NCBI GenBank assembly: GCA_964560165.1
Contig: CAZLLB010000078.1
Coordinates: forward strand, 1 to 12,709
Reading direction: 5' to 3'
DNA: 12,709 nucleotides
Source: Parvibaculum sp964560165
GTDB lineage: Bacteria > Pseudomonadota > Alphaproteobacteria > Parvibaculales > Parvibaculaceae
Positions 5,349 through 12,665 of this stretch are shown here, piece after piece (the first letter of the stretch is position 1; each line of letters begins with the position of its first letter). The position numbers and the translations under genes were made by a program. Under the pieces are notes generated by a model. The model was not told the DNA's origin, searched no databases, and worked only from the letters and a program-made list of their open reading frames with translations.

Positions 5349-7151
5349 CTAGTTCGCATCCATCTTCAGAGCGGAGATGAAGGCGTCCTGAGGTATCTCG
5401 ACGCGACCGAACTGGCGCATCTTCTTCTTGCCCTCTTTCTGCTTGTCCAGGAGCTTGCGCTTGCGCGTCGCGTCGCCGCCATAGCATTTGGCGGTGACGT
5501 CCTTGCGCATGGCGGCGATGGTTTCGCGCGCCACGATGCGCCCGCCGATGGCGGCCTGGATCGGAATCTTGAAGAGATGCCGCGGGATCAGCTCCTTCAG
5601 CTTCTCGCACATGGCGCGGCCACGCTGCTCGGCGCGGCTCCCATGCACGACAGTCGAGAGCGCATCGACCAGCTCATCATTGACGAGGATTGTCATCTTG
5701 ACGAGATTGCCCGTCTCGTAATCTTCGATGTGATAATCGAAGCTGGCATAGCCGCGGCTGACCGACTTCAGGCGGTCATAGAAATCAAGCACGACCTCGT
5801 TGAGCGGCAAGCGATAGACGAGCATCGCGCGGCTACCGGCATATGTGAGATCGATCTGCGAACCGCGACGGTCCTCGCAAAGTTTCAGCACAGCACCGAG
5901 ATATTCGTCGGGCACGAGGATCGTCGCCTTAATCCACGGCTCTTCGATGTGATCGATCTTCATGACATCGGGCATGTCGGCGGGATTGTGCATCTCCAGG
6001 ACCGAGCCGTCCGTCATGTGCAGGTGATAGATGACCGATGGCGCAGTGGTGATCAGGTCGATGTTGAATTCGCGCTCGATCCGCTCACGGATGATTTCAA
6101 GATGCAGCAACCCGAGAAAGCCGCAGCGGAAGCCAAAGCCGAGCGCGGCGGAGGTTTCCATTTCGAACTGGAAGCTCGCATCGTTGAGGCGCAGCTTGCC
6201 CATGGCCTCGCGCAAATCCTCAAACTCCGAGGCATCGACCGGAAAGAGGCCGCAGAACACCACCGGCTGGGCGGGCTTGAAGCCTGCGAGCGGCGCTGCG
6301 CAGGGGCGGCGCTCTTCGGTGATGGTATCGCCGACGCGGGTATCGGCCACTTCTTTGATCGAGGCGGTGAAGAAGCCGATCTCGCCCGGCGTCAGGCTCG
6401 CGACATTTTCGCGCTTGGGGCGGAAGATGCCGACCTGTTCAAGCGTGTAATCGCCGCCCGTGCCCATCATCAACACGCGCTGGCCTTTTTTCATTTCGCC
6501 GTCGATGACGCGGACCAGCACGACGACGCCGAGATAGGCGTCGTACCAGCTATCGACCAGCATGGCCTTCAGCGGCGCCTTTATGTCGCCCTTGGGCGGC
6601 GGCAGACGTTTGACGATAGCTTCCAGCACATCGGGGATGCCGATGCCACTCTTGGCTGAAATCTCGACGGCGTCGGAAGCATCAAGGCCGATCACGTCTT
6701 CGATCTGCTGCCGGGTCTTTTCGACATCGGCGGCGGGCAGATCGATCTTGTTGAGAACCGGCACGACCTCGTGATTGACCTCAAGCGCCTGATAGACGTT
6801 GGCGAGTGTCTGGGCTTCGACGCCCTGGCTCGCATCGACGACCAGCAGCGAACCCTCGCAGGCGGCCAGCGAGCGGTTGACCTCGTAGGCAAAGTCAACG
6901 TGGCCGGGCGTGTCGATGAGGTTCAACTCATAGAGCTGGCCATCCTGCGCCGTGTATTCGAGGCGGACGGTCTGGGCCTTGATCGTGATGCCGCGCTCGC
7001 GCTCGATATCCATTGAGTCGAGCACCTGCTCCTTCATCTCGCGCGCCTGAAGGCCGCCAGTGAGCTGGATCAACCGATCGGCAAGCGTGGACTTGCCATG
7101 GTCGATATGGGCAATGATGGAGAAATTGCGGATATGGGACAGATCGGTCAT
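5349..7151 (-). CDS. Elongation factor 4 (LepA), ribosome-associated GTPase
   Basis: This 600-residue protein has the normal length for EF-4. The GTPase motifs are intact: P-loop A14-H-I-D-H-G-K-S-T22, switch region R51-E-R-G-I-T-I-K, D80-T-P-G-H84, N134-K-I-D137 and an S-A-K-S-G motif near 170. Domain II follows, then the EF-G-like domains III and V (G-F-R-C-G-F-L-G-L-L-H-L-E). The C-terminal domain specific to LepA contains the G-G-D-A-T-R-K-R-K-L-L-D-K-Q-K-E-G-K-K-K-M signature. LepA binds ribosomes and affects translocation and initiation or assembly under stress. The ATG at 7151 matches the family start; an upstream in-frame start at 7187 would add 12 unrelated residues. No Shine-Dalgarno is visible, but an extended -10 promoter lies 8-13 bases upstream, so the mRNA may be leaderless. 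It is not next to lepB here; the upstream neighbour is a crotonase gene. Confidence 0.98.
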   Translation of the reverse strand: MTDLSHIRNFSIIAHIDHGKSTLADRLIQLTGGLQAREMKEQVLDSMDIERERGITIKAQTVRLEYTAQDGQLYELNLIDTPGHVDFAYEVNRSLAACEGSLLVVDASQGVEAQTLANVYQALEVNHEVVPVLNKIDLPAADVEKTRQQIEDVIGLDASDAVEISAKSGIGIPDVLEAIVKRLPPPKGDIKAPLKAMLVDSWYDAYLGVVVLVRVIDGEMKKGQRVLMMGTGGDYTLEQVGIFRPKRENVASLTPGEIGFFTASIKEVADTRVGDTITEERRPCAAPLAGFKPAQPVVFCGLFPVDASEFEDLREAMGKLRLNDASFQFEMETSAALGFGFRCGFLGLLHLEIIRERIEREFNIDLITTAPSVIYHLHMTDGSVLEMHNPADMPDVMKIDHIEEPWIKATILVPDEYLGAVLKLCEDRRGSQIDLTYAGSRAMLVYRLPLNEVVLDFYDRLKSVSRGYASFDYHIEDYETGNLVKMTILVNDELVDALSTVVHGSRAEQRGRAMCEKLKELIPRHLFKIPIQAAIGGRIVARETIAAMRKDVTAKCYGGDATRKRKLLDKQKEGKKKMRQFGRVEIPQDAFISALKMDAN

Positions 7152-7158
7152 GGCGCGG

Positions 7159-7187
7159 CATATATCACTGGCCGGGCCTGATGCCAA
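7159..7187 (-). promoter_or_regulatory. Extended -10 promoter of lepA
   Basis: On the minus strand TTGGCA (7182-7187, 5 of 6 to TTGACA) and TATATG (7159-7164, 4 of 6 to TATAAT) are separated by 17 bp. The -10 is preceded by TGA, giving the extended TGn motif. The usual start point would fall at 7152 or 7151, which is the A of the lepA ATG or the base before it. It lies downstream of the palindromic repeat that ends the crotonase gene, so lepA is probably transcribed separately. Confidence 0.5.
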
Positions 7188-7207
7188 TTGGGCGCTTTTG
7201 GGGGAGG

Positions 7208-7262
7208 GGGCCCCTCACCCAACCTTCTCCCGCAGCGAGAGGGCTTCCGGGCGGTGAGAGGG
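7208..7262. repeat. Palindromic intergenic repeat between crotonase gene and lepA
   Basis: Two nested dyads are visible: ctcacc (7214-7219) with ggtgag (7253-7258), and ccttctc (7223-7229) with gagaggg (7237-7243, one G-U pair) around a 7-nt loop. The wording (CCCCTCACCC-AACC-TTCTCCC-GCAGC-GAGAGGG) is that of a repeat family seen between genes in many GC-rich proteobacteria. It starts right after the crotonase stop codon and may act as its transcription end or mRNA stabiliser. Confidence 0.6.
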
Positions 7263-7263
7263 C

Positions 7264-8088
7264 TCACTTCTGCCAATTGGCCTTGCGCTTCTCCATCCAG
7301 GCTTTGACGCCTTCCTTGTAGTCGGGATGCATGGACATCTCGACCAGCATCCGTTCGGAGTGGTTGACGGCGGAGGCGGCGTCGCCGTGGAGATCCTTGT
7401 AAATCTGGCGTTTTGTCTCGCGAAGCGAACCGGGGGAGACGCCATCGGCCATGGCGCGGGCATAGGCCGTGACATGGGGCATGAGGTCGGCGGGGGCCAG
7501 GAGCTTGTTGAGAAAGCCCATTTCCATCGCCTCGTCGGAGGTGAAAACACGGCTCGACAGCAGAATGTCATTGGCATGGGTGACGCCGATGAGGCGCGGC
7601 AGGAGCCAGGAGAGGCCGTATTCGGCGGGGAAATTGAAACGGCCATGGGCGGCGGTGAATTTGGCGCCGGGGATCGCAAAGCGCAGGTCGGCATAGGCGG
7701 CAAGCACGAGGCCGACGCCCGCCGCCGCGCCGTTGATGGCCGCAATGACGGGTTTGGTCAGGCCGAAGTGATAGGCAAAGGTCGCGTCGAATTCGGGCGC
7801 GACGCCGTAACCGGGGCGCGCGATGTCTTCCGCGATGCCCGCATCGTAGCGACCACGCTCGGAATGGCCTTCCAGAGCGCCGAGGTCCGCGCCCGCACAG
7901 AAGGCCGCGCCCTCCGGGTCGCCGGTGACGATGATGACGCGGACCGAGGCGTCCTTGTCGGCTTCGGCCAGCACCCAGCGATATTCGGTGTGCATGCGCC
8001 CGGTCCAGGAATTACGGCGCTTGGGGCGCGACAGGGTGATGGTGGCGATGCCATCGACGATGTCGTAGCGGATGGTTTTGAGTTCCAT
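7264..8088 (-). CDS. Crotonase-fold protein (enoyl-CoA hydratase/isomerase family)
   Basis: This is a 274-residue protein with the crotonase fold. The oxyanion-hole elements are present: F63-C-A-G-A-D-L at the CoA site, and N119-G-A-A-A-G-V-G in the second loop. Aligned by hand to rat enoyl-CoA hydratase, catalytic Glu144 corresponds to Val128 and Glu164 to His148, so both classical hydratase acids are missing. Glu156, in P-A-E-Y-G, falls where the acidic residue of dienoyl-CoA isomerase and 4-chlorobenzoyl-CoA dehalogenase sits. The P-A-E-Y-G-L-S-W-L-L-P-R-L motif marks a common bacterial subfamily annotated only as 'enoyl-CoA hydratase-related'. A strong GGGAGG lies 6 nt before the ATG. The gene follows the hydrolase-fold gene by 15 bp, which implies one transcript. 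It probably acts on an acyl-CoA thioester in the cytoplasm. The exact reaction is unknown, and water addition is doubtful. Confidence 0.88.
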   Translation of the reverse strand: MELKTIRYDIVDGIATITLSRPKRRNSWTGRMHTEYRWVLAEADKDASVRVIIVTGDPEGAAFCAGADLGALEGHSERGRYDAGIAEDIARPGYGVAPEFDATFAYHFGLTKPVIAAINGAAAGVGLVLAAYADLRFAIPGAKFTAAHGRFNFPAEYGLSWLLPRLIGVTHANDILLSSRVFTSDEAMEMGFLNKLLAPADLMPHVTAYARAMADGVSPGSLRETKRQIYKDLHGDAASAVNHSERMLVEMSMHPDYKEGVKAWMEKRKANWQK

Positions 8089-8103
8089 GGTCGCCTCCCT
8101 GTT

Positions 8104-8901
8104 TTATATCTGCGACAGATAATCTTGAATGATAGCCACGATGCGGTCGGGCTGCTCGGGCAGCATGGCATGGCCTGCGTTGGGAAGCTCGACCAAGGTT
8201 ACGCGCTCACCGAGGCGGGCCTTCAGATCATGCGCATTGGCGGGGAGCGCGATGGTGTCTTCGCTCGCCTGCACGACCAGCATCGGCTGGTCGCCCGCCT
8301 CCCACCAGTCTTCGACGGGGGTGCGGCGCACGGCGGAAGATTGCATCAGCATGATTTTGGGATACCAGCCGTCGCGCCAGACCGCCGGGTCGTTGCCTTT
8401 GGCAAAGAAACCGTAGCGCACGCATTCGAGGTGTTCTTCGGATGAGAGTTTTTCGTCGAAGCAGCCGAGCAGCGCCTTCAATGCCTTTTGCGGCATTTCG
8501 ATGCGCCCGCCACAGGCAAGCAGGATGACGCGGGAGACGAGAGCCGGATGATCCTTCGCCGTCATGCGCGTCAGGCGATTGCCGAAGGCGTGGCCGAGCA
8601 GCGTGACGGGCGCGCGGGATTGGGTCTGGATGACGGTGGCTATGTCGGCTGCGAGATCGTGAAGGGTGAGGTCTTCCATGGGGCCGGAACTGCCGCCCAG
8701 ACCGCGCGGCTCGGGCAGCGTGACGCGGAAGCCGGAGGCAGCGAGGTGCGAGGCGACCTCATCGAAGTCGGAGCCGGGACGGCCGAGCGAAGCCAGCATG
8801 AGGATGGGGTGGCCTGCCGACGGACCGATGCTGCGACCGTGGAGGATGATTTCGCGGGCTTGGGCATCTTCGCGGCGGCATGTGTAGGCTTCGAAGGTCA
8901 T
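8104..8901 (-). CDS. Alpha/beta-hydrolase-fold protein lacking the nucleophile serine
   Basis: This 265-residue protein has the alpha/beta-hydrolase fold. An oxyanion-side loop region lies at about 34-45, P63-E-P-R-G-L-G-G is the strand/turn before the nucleophile, and the nucleophile elbow is L101-L-G-H-A105-F-G107. The position normally held by Ser, Cys or Asp is Ala (codon GCC). The other triad members are present: an acid at Asp215 (A-S-E-D) and His244 in N-A-G-H. A small cap covers about 133-205. I recall that G-H-A-F-G elbows recur in some bacterial hydrolase-like proteins, which would make this a subfamily trait and not a decayed gene. The frame is intact and GGAGG lies 4 nt before the ATG. 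With no nucleophile, ordinary esterase activity is unlikely; lyase-like, binding or regulatory roles are possible. The crotonase-fold gene follows by 15 bp. Confidence 0.87.
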   Translation of the reverse strand: MTFEAYTCRREDAQAREIILHGRSIGPSAGHPILMLASLGRPGSDFDEVASHLAASGFRVTLPEPRGLGGSSGPMEDLTLHDLAADIATVIQTQSRAPVTLLGHAFGNRLTRMTAKDHPALVSRVILLACGGRIEMPQKALKALLGCFDEKLSSEEHLECVRYGFFAKGNDPAVWRDGWYPKIMLMQSSAVRRTPVEDWWEAGDQPMLVVQASEDTIALPANAHDLKARLGERVTLVELPNAGHAMLPEQPDRIVAIIQDYLSQI

Positions 8902-8912
8902 TGGTCCTCCAA

Positions 8913-9003
8913 CCTCGTCGCGAGGAGCGTCTCGTAGGATGCCGAAGCGATCGGGCCTCGCCCTTCGAGACGCGGGCTGTGCCCGCCCCTCAGGGTGAGG
9001 GGG
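8913..9003. repeat. Compound palindromic intergenic element
   Basis: The 117-bp gap between pheT and the hydrolase gene is filled by successive dyads. They are cctcg-tcg-cgagg (8913-8925); the inverted pair gcgtctcg (8927-8934) and cgagacgc (8966-8973); gcgggc-tgt-gcccgc (8972-8986); and ccctca-ggg-tgaggg (8987-9001). The two halves are related: GCGTCTCG-[T/A]-AGG occurs once on each strand, so it looks like a pair of REP-like units in opposite orientation. Elements of this kind (CCTCA..TGAGG with GTCTCGAAGG) are common between genes in alphaproteobacteria. It could form a cruciform or stabilise or terminate the pheST mRNA. Confidence 0.7.
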
Positions 9004-9018
9004 CGGGCAACAGGAAGA

Positions 9019-11451
9019 CTAGCCCCGGAGCGTTCCGCCTGTGGCTTTTTCGACTGCTGCGATGATTTTTTTCGAGGCGGCGTCGATCTCTTCGTCGGTC
9101 AGGGTTTTTTCGGTCGGCTGCAAAGTCACTTCTATGGCGAGGGACTTTTTGCCTTCGCCCAGCGCGCCGCCTTCGAAGACGTCGAAGAGGGACACTTCGG
9201 TGACGAGTTTCTTATCGACGTTGCGCGCAGCGCGGAGAAGCTGATCGGCGGTGATGCTCGCATCGACGACGAATGCGAAGTCGCGGCGCACGGGCTGGAG
9301 GTCCGCGAGTTCGAGCGGAGGCCGGGCGCGGGTCGGTTTCTTTTTCGGCTCGGGGATCGCACCGATGAAAATTTCAAAACCGACCATCGGACCTGCGACA
9401 TCCATCTCAGCCAGAATGCGCGGGTGGATTTCACCGAAATAGCCGACCACGACTTTCGGGCCGAGTTTGAAAGCGCCGGAGCGGCCCGGGTGATACCAGG
9501 CGGGCGCGTCGGCTGCGATCTGGAGGTTGGGCGCGCCGAGCGCCGCGAGCAGCGCCATGGCATCGGCTTTGGCATCCAGCGCTTCGACGGGGCCGGGCTT
9601 GCCCTGCCAGTGGCGGCCAGAGGCATGAGGCCGTGCGTTGCCGCGCCGCAAGCCGGTGGCGGCGAAGGCCTGGCCTTCGGGTGTTTCGTCGCCGAATTGC
9701 TGGCCTGCTTCAAAGAGGGCGAGATCGGAAAAGCCGCGATCAATGTTGCGGCCTGCCGCTGCGATGAGCCCCGCGAGCAGGCTTGGGCGCATGTGGCTCA
9801 TATCCGAGGAAATCGGATTGGCGAGTTTCAGCGCGGGCGTGGCGTTGCCGCCGCCGAAGAGGCCCGCCTGCTTCTCCGAAATGAAAGACCAGTTGACGGT
9901 TTCAACGAGGCCACGGGCGGCGAGCGCGCGGCGCGCAAGGCGCTCGCGGCGCTGCAGGCTGGAGAGAACCGGCTTTGCGACCGCGTGGACGCGGGGCAGC
10001 GCGACGGACTTCACATTGTTGAGGCCATGGACACGCACGACTTCTTCCACCAGATCGGCCTGGCCGTCGATGTCGGGACGCCATGACGGCACGCTGACAT
10101 CAAGCAGGCCGCCCGACTTCTCCGCAACGCCGAAGCCCAGATGCTTCAGGATGCTTTCGGATTCGTTGCGGGCGAGCGCAAGGCCGGTGAGCTTTTCGAC
10201 GCGGGCGGGATCGAAGGCAATCACCTTATGCGTGTCGGGCACCTTGCCTGCGATGACGGCGTGCGAGGCTGTGCCGCCGCAAAGTTCGAGCACCATCTGC
10301 GTTGCGAGGTCGAGGCCGGGCGCGGTGAAGGCGGGGTCGATGCCGCGCTCGAAACGATAGCGCGCATCGGAAATAATGCCGGTGGCGCGGCCTGTTTTTG
10401 CGGTGCGCACGGGATCGAAATAGGCGCTTTCGATGAAGACGTCTGTTGTCTCGTCCGACGAGCCGGAGGTTTCACCGCCCATGACGCCAGCAAGGCCGAG
10501 CACGTTCGCATCGTCGGCGATGACGCAGTATTCGGGCGCGACATCATAGGTCTTGCCGTCGAGGGCGAGGAGTTTTTCGCCCTTGCGACCGAGGCGCACA
10601 TGAATATCGCCGGTGAGCTTTGCCGCGTCATAGACATGAAGCGGGCGGGCGCGATCAAGCGAGATGTAGTTGGTGATATCGACCAGTGCATTGATGGGAC
10701 GCAGGCCGACCGCCTGTAGCCGCTTTTGAAGCCAGAGCGGCGAGGGACCGTTCTTGACGCCCTTGACAAGGCGGCCTGCAAAAATCAGGCAGGCGCTCTC
10801 AGTACCCGGAGCAAAATCAAGTTGGATGCCGATGGGGCTGTCGAAGCTGCCAGCGATGGGCGCAACGGCAACGTCCTTCAGACGACCAAGACCGGCGGCG
10901 GCGAGATCGCGGGCGATGCCATAGACGCCGAGGCAATCGGGGCGGTTTGGCGTGATGGCGATTTCGATCATCGGATCGTTGGCGCCGAGCGCCTCAGATG
11001 CCGGTGTGCCGACGGCGACGGTGTCGGGCAGTTCGATGATGCCTTCATGTTCGTTGGAGAGTTCAAGCTCGCGCTCGGAACACATCATGCCGTTCGATTC
11101 AACGCCACGAATTTTCGTCGGCTTCAGCACCATGCCGTTTGCGGGAATGGTTGCGCCCGATGGTGCGAAGATGCCGACAAGGCCGGTGCGCGCATTGGGT
11201 GCGCCGCAGACGACTTGCAGGATCTGCGTCTTGCCATCAACGACAGCTTCGACCTTGCAGAGGCGCAACTTGTCGGCGTCGGGGTGCGGGACCGCTTCGA
11301 TGATTTTTGCGACCGAGAAAGCGGCAAGCTTTTTTGCCGGGTCGTCGATGCCTTCGACTTCGAGGCCGAGCATGGTGAGCTGATCGGCGATCTCGTTGAG
11401 CGTCGCGTCGGTTTCGAGATGGGTCTTCAGCCAGGAGAGAGTGAACTTCAC
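9019..11451 (-). CDS. pheT: Phenylalanyl-tRNA synthetase beta subunit
   Basis: This is an 810-residue protein, close to the usual bacterial length. The order is typical. An N-terminal part is followed by an EMAP/tRNA-binding fold (about 39-150, with P55-H-P-D-A-D-K-L-R-L-C) and the B3/4 domain with the editing site (about 210-390, with G-L-A-G-V-M-G-G). A B5 domain follows (about 400-475, with V-P-S-W-R-P-D-I), then a catalytic-like core. The C-terminal ferredoxin-fold anticodon-binding domain covers the last 95 residues (P-V-R-R-D-F-A-F-V-V-D near its start). With PheS it forms the alpha2-beta2 enzyme that charges tRNA-Phe. The start codon is GTG, overlapping the pheS stop in the string GTGA, with GGAGGG 8 nt upstream; coupled translation is likely. 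Confidence 0.98.
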   Translation of the reverse strand: MKFTLSWLKTHLETDATLNEIADQLTMLGLEVEGIDDPAKKLAAFSVAKIIEAVPHPDADKLRLCKVEAVVDGKTQILQVVCGAPNARTGLVGIFAPSGATIPANGMVLKPTKIRGVESNGMMCSERELELSNEHEGIIELPDTVAVGTPASEALGANDPMIEIAITPNRPDCLGVYGIARDLAAAGLGRLKDVAVAPIAGSFDSPIGIQLDFAPGTESACLIFAGRLVKGVKNGPSPLWLQKRLQAVGLRPINALVDITNYISLDRARPLHVYDAAKLTGDIHVRLGRKGEKLLALDGKTYDVAPEYCVIADDANVLGLAGVMGGETSGSSDETTDVFIESAYFDPVRTAKTGRATGIISDARYRFERGIDPAFTAPGLDLATQMVLELCGGTASHAVIAGKVPDTHKVIAFDPARVEKLTGLALARNESESILKHLGFGVAEKSGGLLDVSVPSWRPDIDGQADLVEEVVRVHGLNNVKSVALPRVHAVAKPVLSSLQRRERLARRALAARGLVETVNWSFISEKQAGLFGGGNATPALKLANPISSDMSHMRPSLLAGLIAAAGRNIDRGFSDLALFEAGQQFGDETPEGQAFAATGLRRGNARPHASGRHWQGKPGPVEALDAKADAMALLAALGAPNLQIAADAPAWYHPGRSGAFKLGPKVVVGYFGEIHPRILAEMDVAGPMVGFEIFIGAIPEPKKKPTRARPPLELADLQPVRRDFAFVVDASITADQLLRAARNVDKKLVTEVSLFDVFEGGALGEGKKSLAIEVTLQPTEKTLTDEEIDAASKKIIAAVEKATGGTLRG

Positions 11452-12539
11452 GACGAGAGCCCTCCGGCGAGAGACGGCACATCGAGCGCCGAGAAACCAT
11501 AGTGGCGCAACCAGCGCAGATCGCTTTCAAAGAAAGCGCGCAGGTCCGGGATGCCATATTTCAGCATGGCGATGCGATCGAGGCCCATGCCGAAGGCAAA
11601 GCCCTGATATTTTTCCGGGTCGATGCCCGCCGCGCGCAGCACATTGGGATGGACCATGCCGCAGCCGAGAATTTCGAGCCAGTCGTCGCCTTCCCCGATG
11701 CGGATTTCATTGCCGAGACGGGCGCAGCGCACATCGACTTCCATCGAAGGCTCGGTGAAAGGGAAGAAGCTCGGGCGCATGCGGAGTTCGACGCCTTCGA
11801 CTTCGAAGAAGGCGCGCAGGAATTCTTCGAGCACCCATTTCAGGTGGCCCATATGCGTCGTCTCGTCGATGACGAGGCCTTCGATCTGGTGGAATTGCGG
11901 CGTATGCGTCTGGTCGCTGTCGCTGCGATAGGTGCGGCCGGGACAGATGAAACGGAAAGGCGGCTTGCCCTTTTCCATCGTGCGGACCTGAACGGGGCTT
12001 GTATGCGTGCGCAGCAGGAGGCGCGACCCGTCAGCCTTCGGCTCGAAATAGAAAGTGTCGTGCATTTCGCGCGCGGGGTGGCTTTCGGGAAAGTTCAGCG
12101 CGGTGAAATTGTAATTGTCGGTTTCGATGTCGGGCCCCTGCTCGACTGCAAAGCCCATATCGGAAAAGATCGCGACGACTTCATCGAGAACTTGTGAGAG
12201 CGGATGGATGCGGCCCGCCTCGGCGGCGCTTTCGCGCACCGGCAGCGTAACGTCGATTTTTTCTTCGGCGAGACGCGCCTCCAGCTTTGCTCCCGAGAGC
12301 GCGGCCCTGCGGGCGCTGAGCGCATCGGTGAGGCGGTCTTTCAAACCGTTGAGGGCGGGGCCTGCGGTCTTGCGCTCATCGGCGCTCATGCCGCCCAAAC
12401 TTTTCATCAGTTCGGAGACGCGGCCTTTTTTACCGAGCGCCGCGACGCGCACGGCTTCGAGCGTCGCCTCGTCCACCGCATCGGCGATGGCGGTTGCGAA
12501 TTCCGCTTCGAGTTTTTCGAGATCCTGGATATCCGTCAT
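11448..12539 (-). CDS. pheS: Phenylalanyl-tRNA synthetase alpha subunit
   Basis: This is a 363-residue class II synthetase subunit. A helical coiled-coil N-terminus (about 1-90) contacts tRNA. The catalytic core follows, with motif 1 around H-P-L-S-Q-V, motif 2 F-I-C-P-G-R-T-Y-R, and motif 3 G-M-G-L-D-R-I-A-M-L-K-Y. The Phe-pocket sequence F-H-Q-I-E-G is present. It forms phenylalanyl-adenylate and charges tRNA-Phe with PheT. The ATG at 12539 is preferred over a TTG at 12551, because AGAAGG lies just upstream and the protein then begins in the standard way (M-T-D-I-Q-D-L-E). pheT follows with a 4-bp overlap. Confidence 0.98.
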   Translation of the reverse strand: MTDIQDLEKLEAEFATAIADAVDEATLEAVRVAALGKKGRVSELMKSLGGMSADERKTAGPALNGLKDRLTDALSARRAALSGAKLEARLAEEKIDVTLPVRESAAEAGRIHPLSQVLDEVVAIFSDMGFAVEQGPDIETDNYNFTALNFPESHPAREMHDTFYFEPKADGSRLLLRTHTSPVQVRTMEKGKPPFRFICPGRTYRSDSDQTHTPQFHQIEGLVIDETTHMGHLKWVLEEFLRAFFEVEGVELRMRPSFFPFTEPSMEVDVRCARLGNEIRIGEGDDWLEILGCGMVHPNVLRAAGIDPEKYQGFAFGMGLDRIAMLKYGIPDLRAFFESDLRWLRHYGFSALDVPSLAGGLSS

Positions 12540-12641
12540 GGGCCTTCTCAAACTTCAATGTGCCACGTCGCGAGCGCCGGGAGAACCTGCGGGCGAGGGA
12601 ACGCGAATGAGAAAGGGTGGTCCGCCCTACCCGGTCAGTCA

Positions 12642-12665
12642 GGCCTGCGCGTGAACGCGCAGGCC
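12642..12665. terminator. Perfect 10-bp hairpin upstream of pheS
   Basis: ggcctgcgcg (12642-12651) and cgcgcaggcc (12656-12665) are perfect complements around a tgaa loop (TTCA on the pheS strand). The hairpin sits about 100 bp before the pheS start, in a 170-bp stretch that otherwise holds no gene. No T-run follows, so it may be a terminator of an upstream gene outside the window, a leader structure controlling pheST, or a REP-like unit. Confidence 0.45.

Noticed and set aside
5328..6659. 443-codon rightward ORF antisense to lepA
   Set aside because: It lies entirely over the intact, well-conserved lepA frame apart from a few bases. Long antisense ORFs are expected in GC-rich genes. The translation is rich in His, Asp and Arg without any domain I recognise.
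7327..8445. 372-codon rightward ORF antisense to the crotonase and hydrolase genes
   Set aside because: It spans two genes with clear family matches on the other strand and has the composition of a shadow frame (Gly, Asp, His rich).
8995..10086. 363-codon rightward ORF antisense to pheT
   Set aside because: pheT is a complete, conserved gene here. The antisense frame shows no motif and is explained by GC-skewed codon positions.
12599..12617. Possible Phe-rich leader peptide before pheS (three Phe codons among five, TTC-TCA-TTC-GCG-TTC)
   Set aside because: An in-frame TGA lies a few codons upstream and no start codon occurs between it and the Phe codons, so no leader peptide can be read. 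No terminator/antiterminator pair is visible either.
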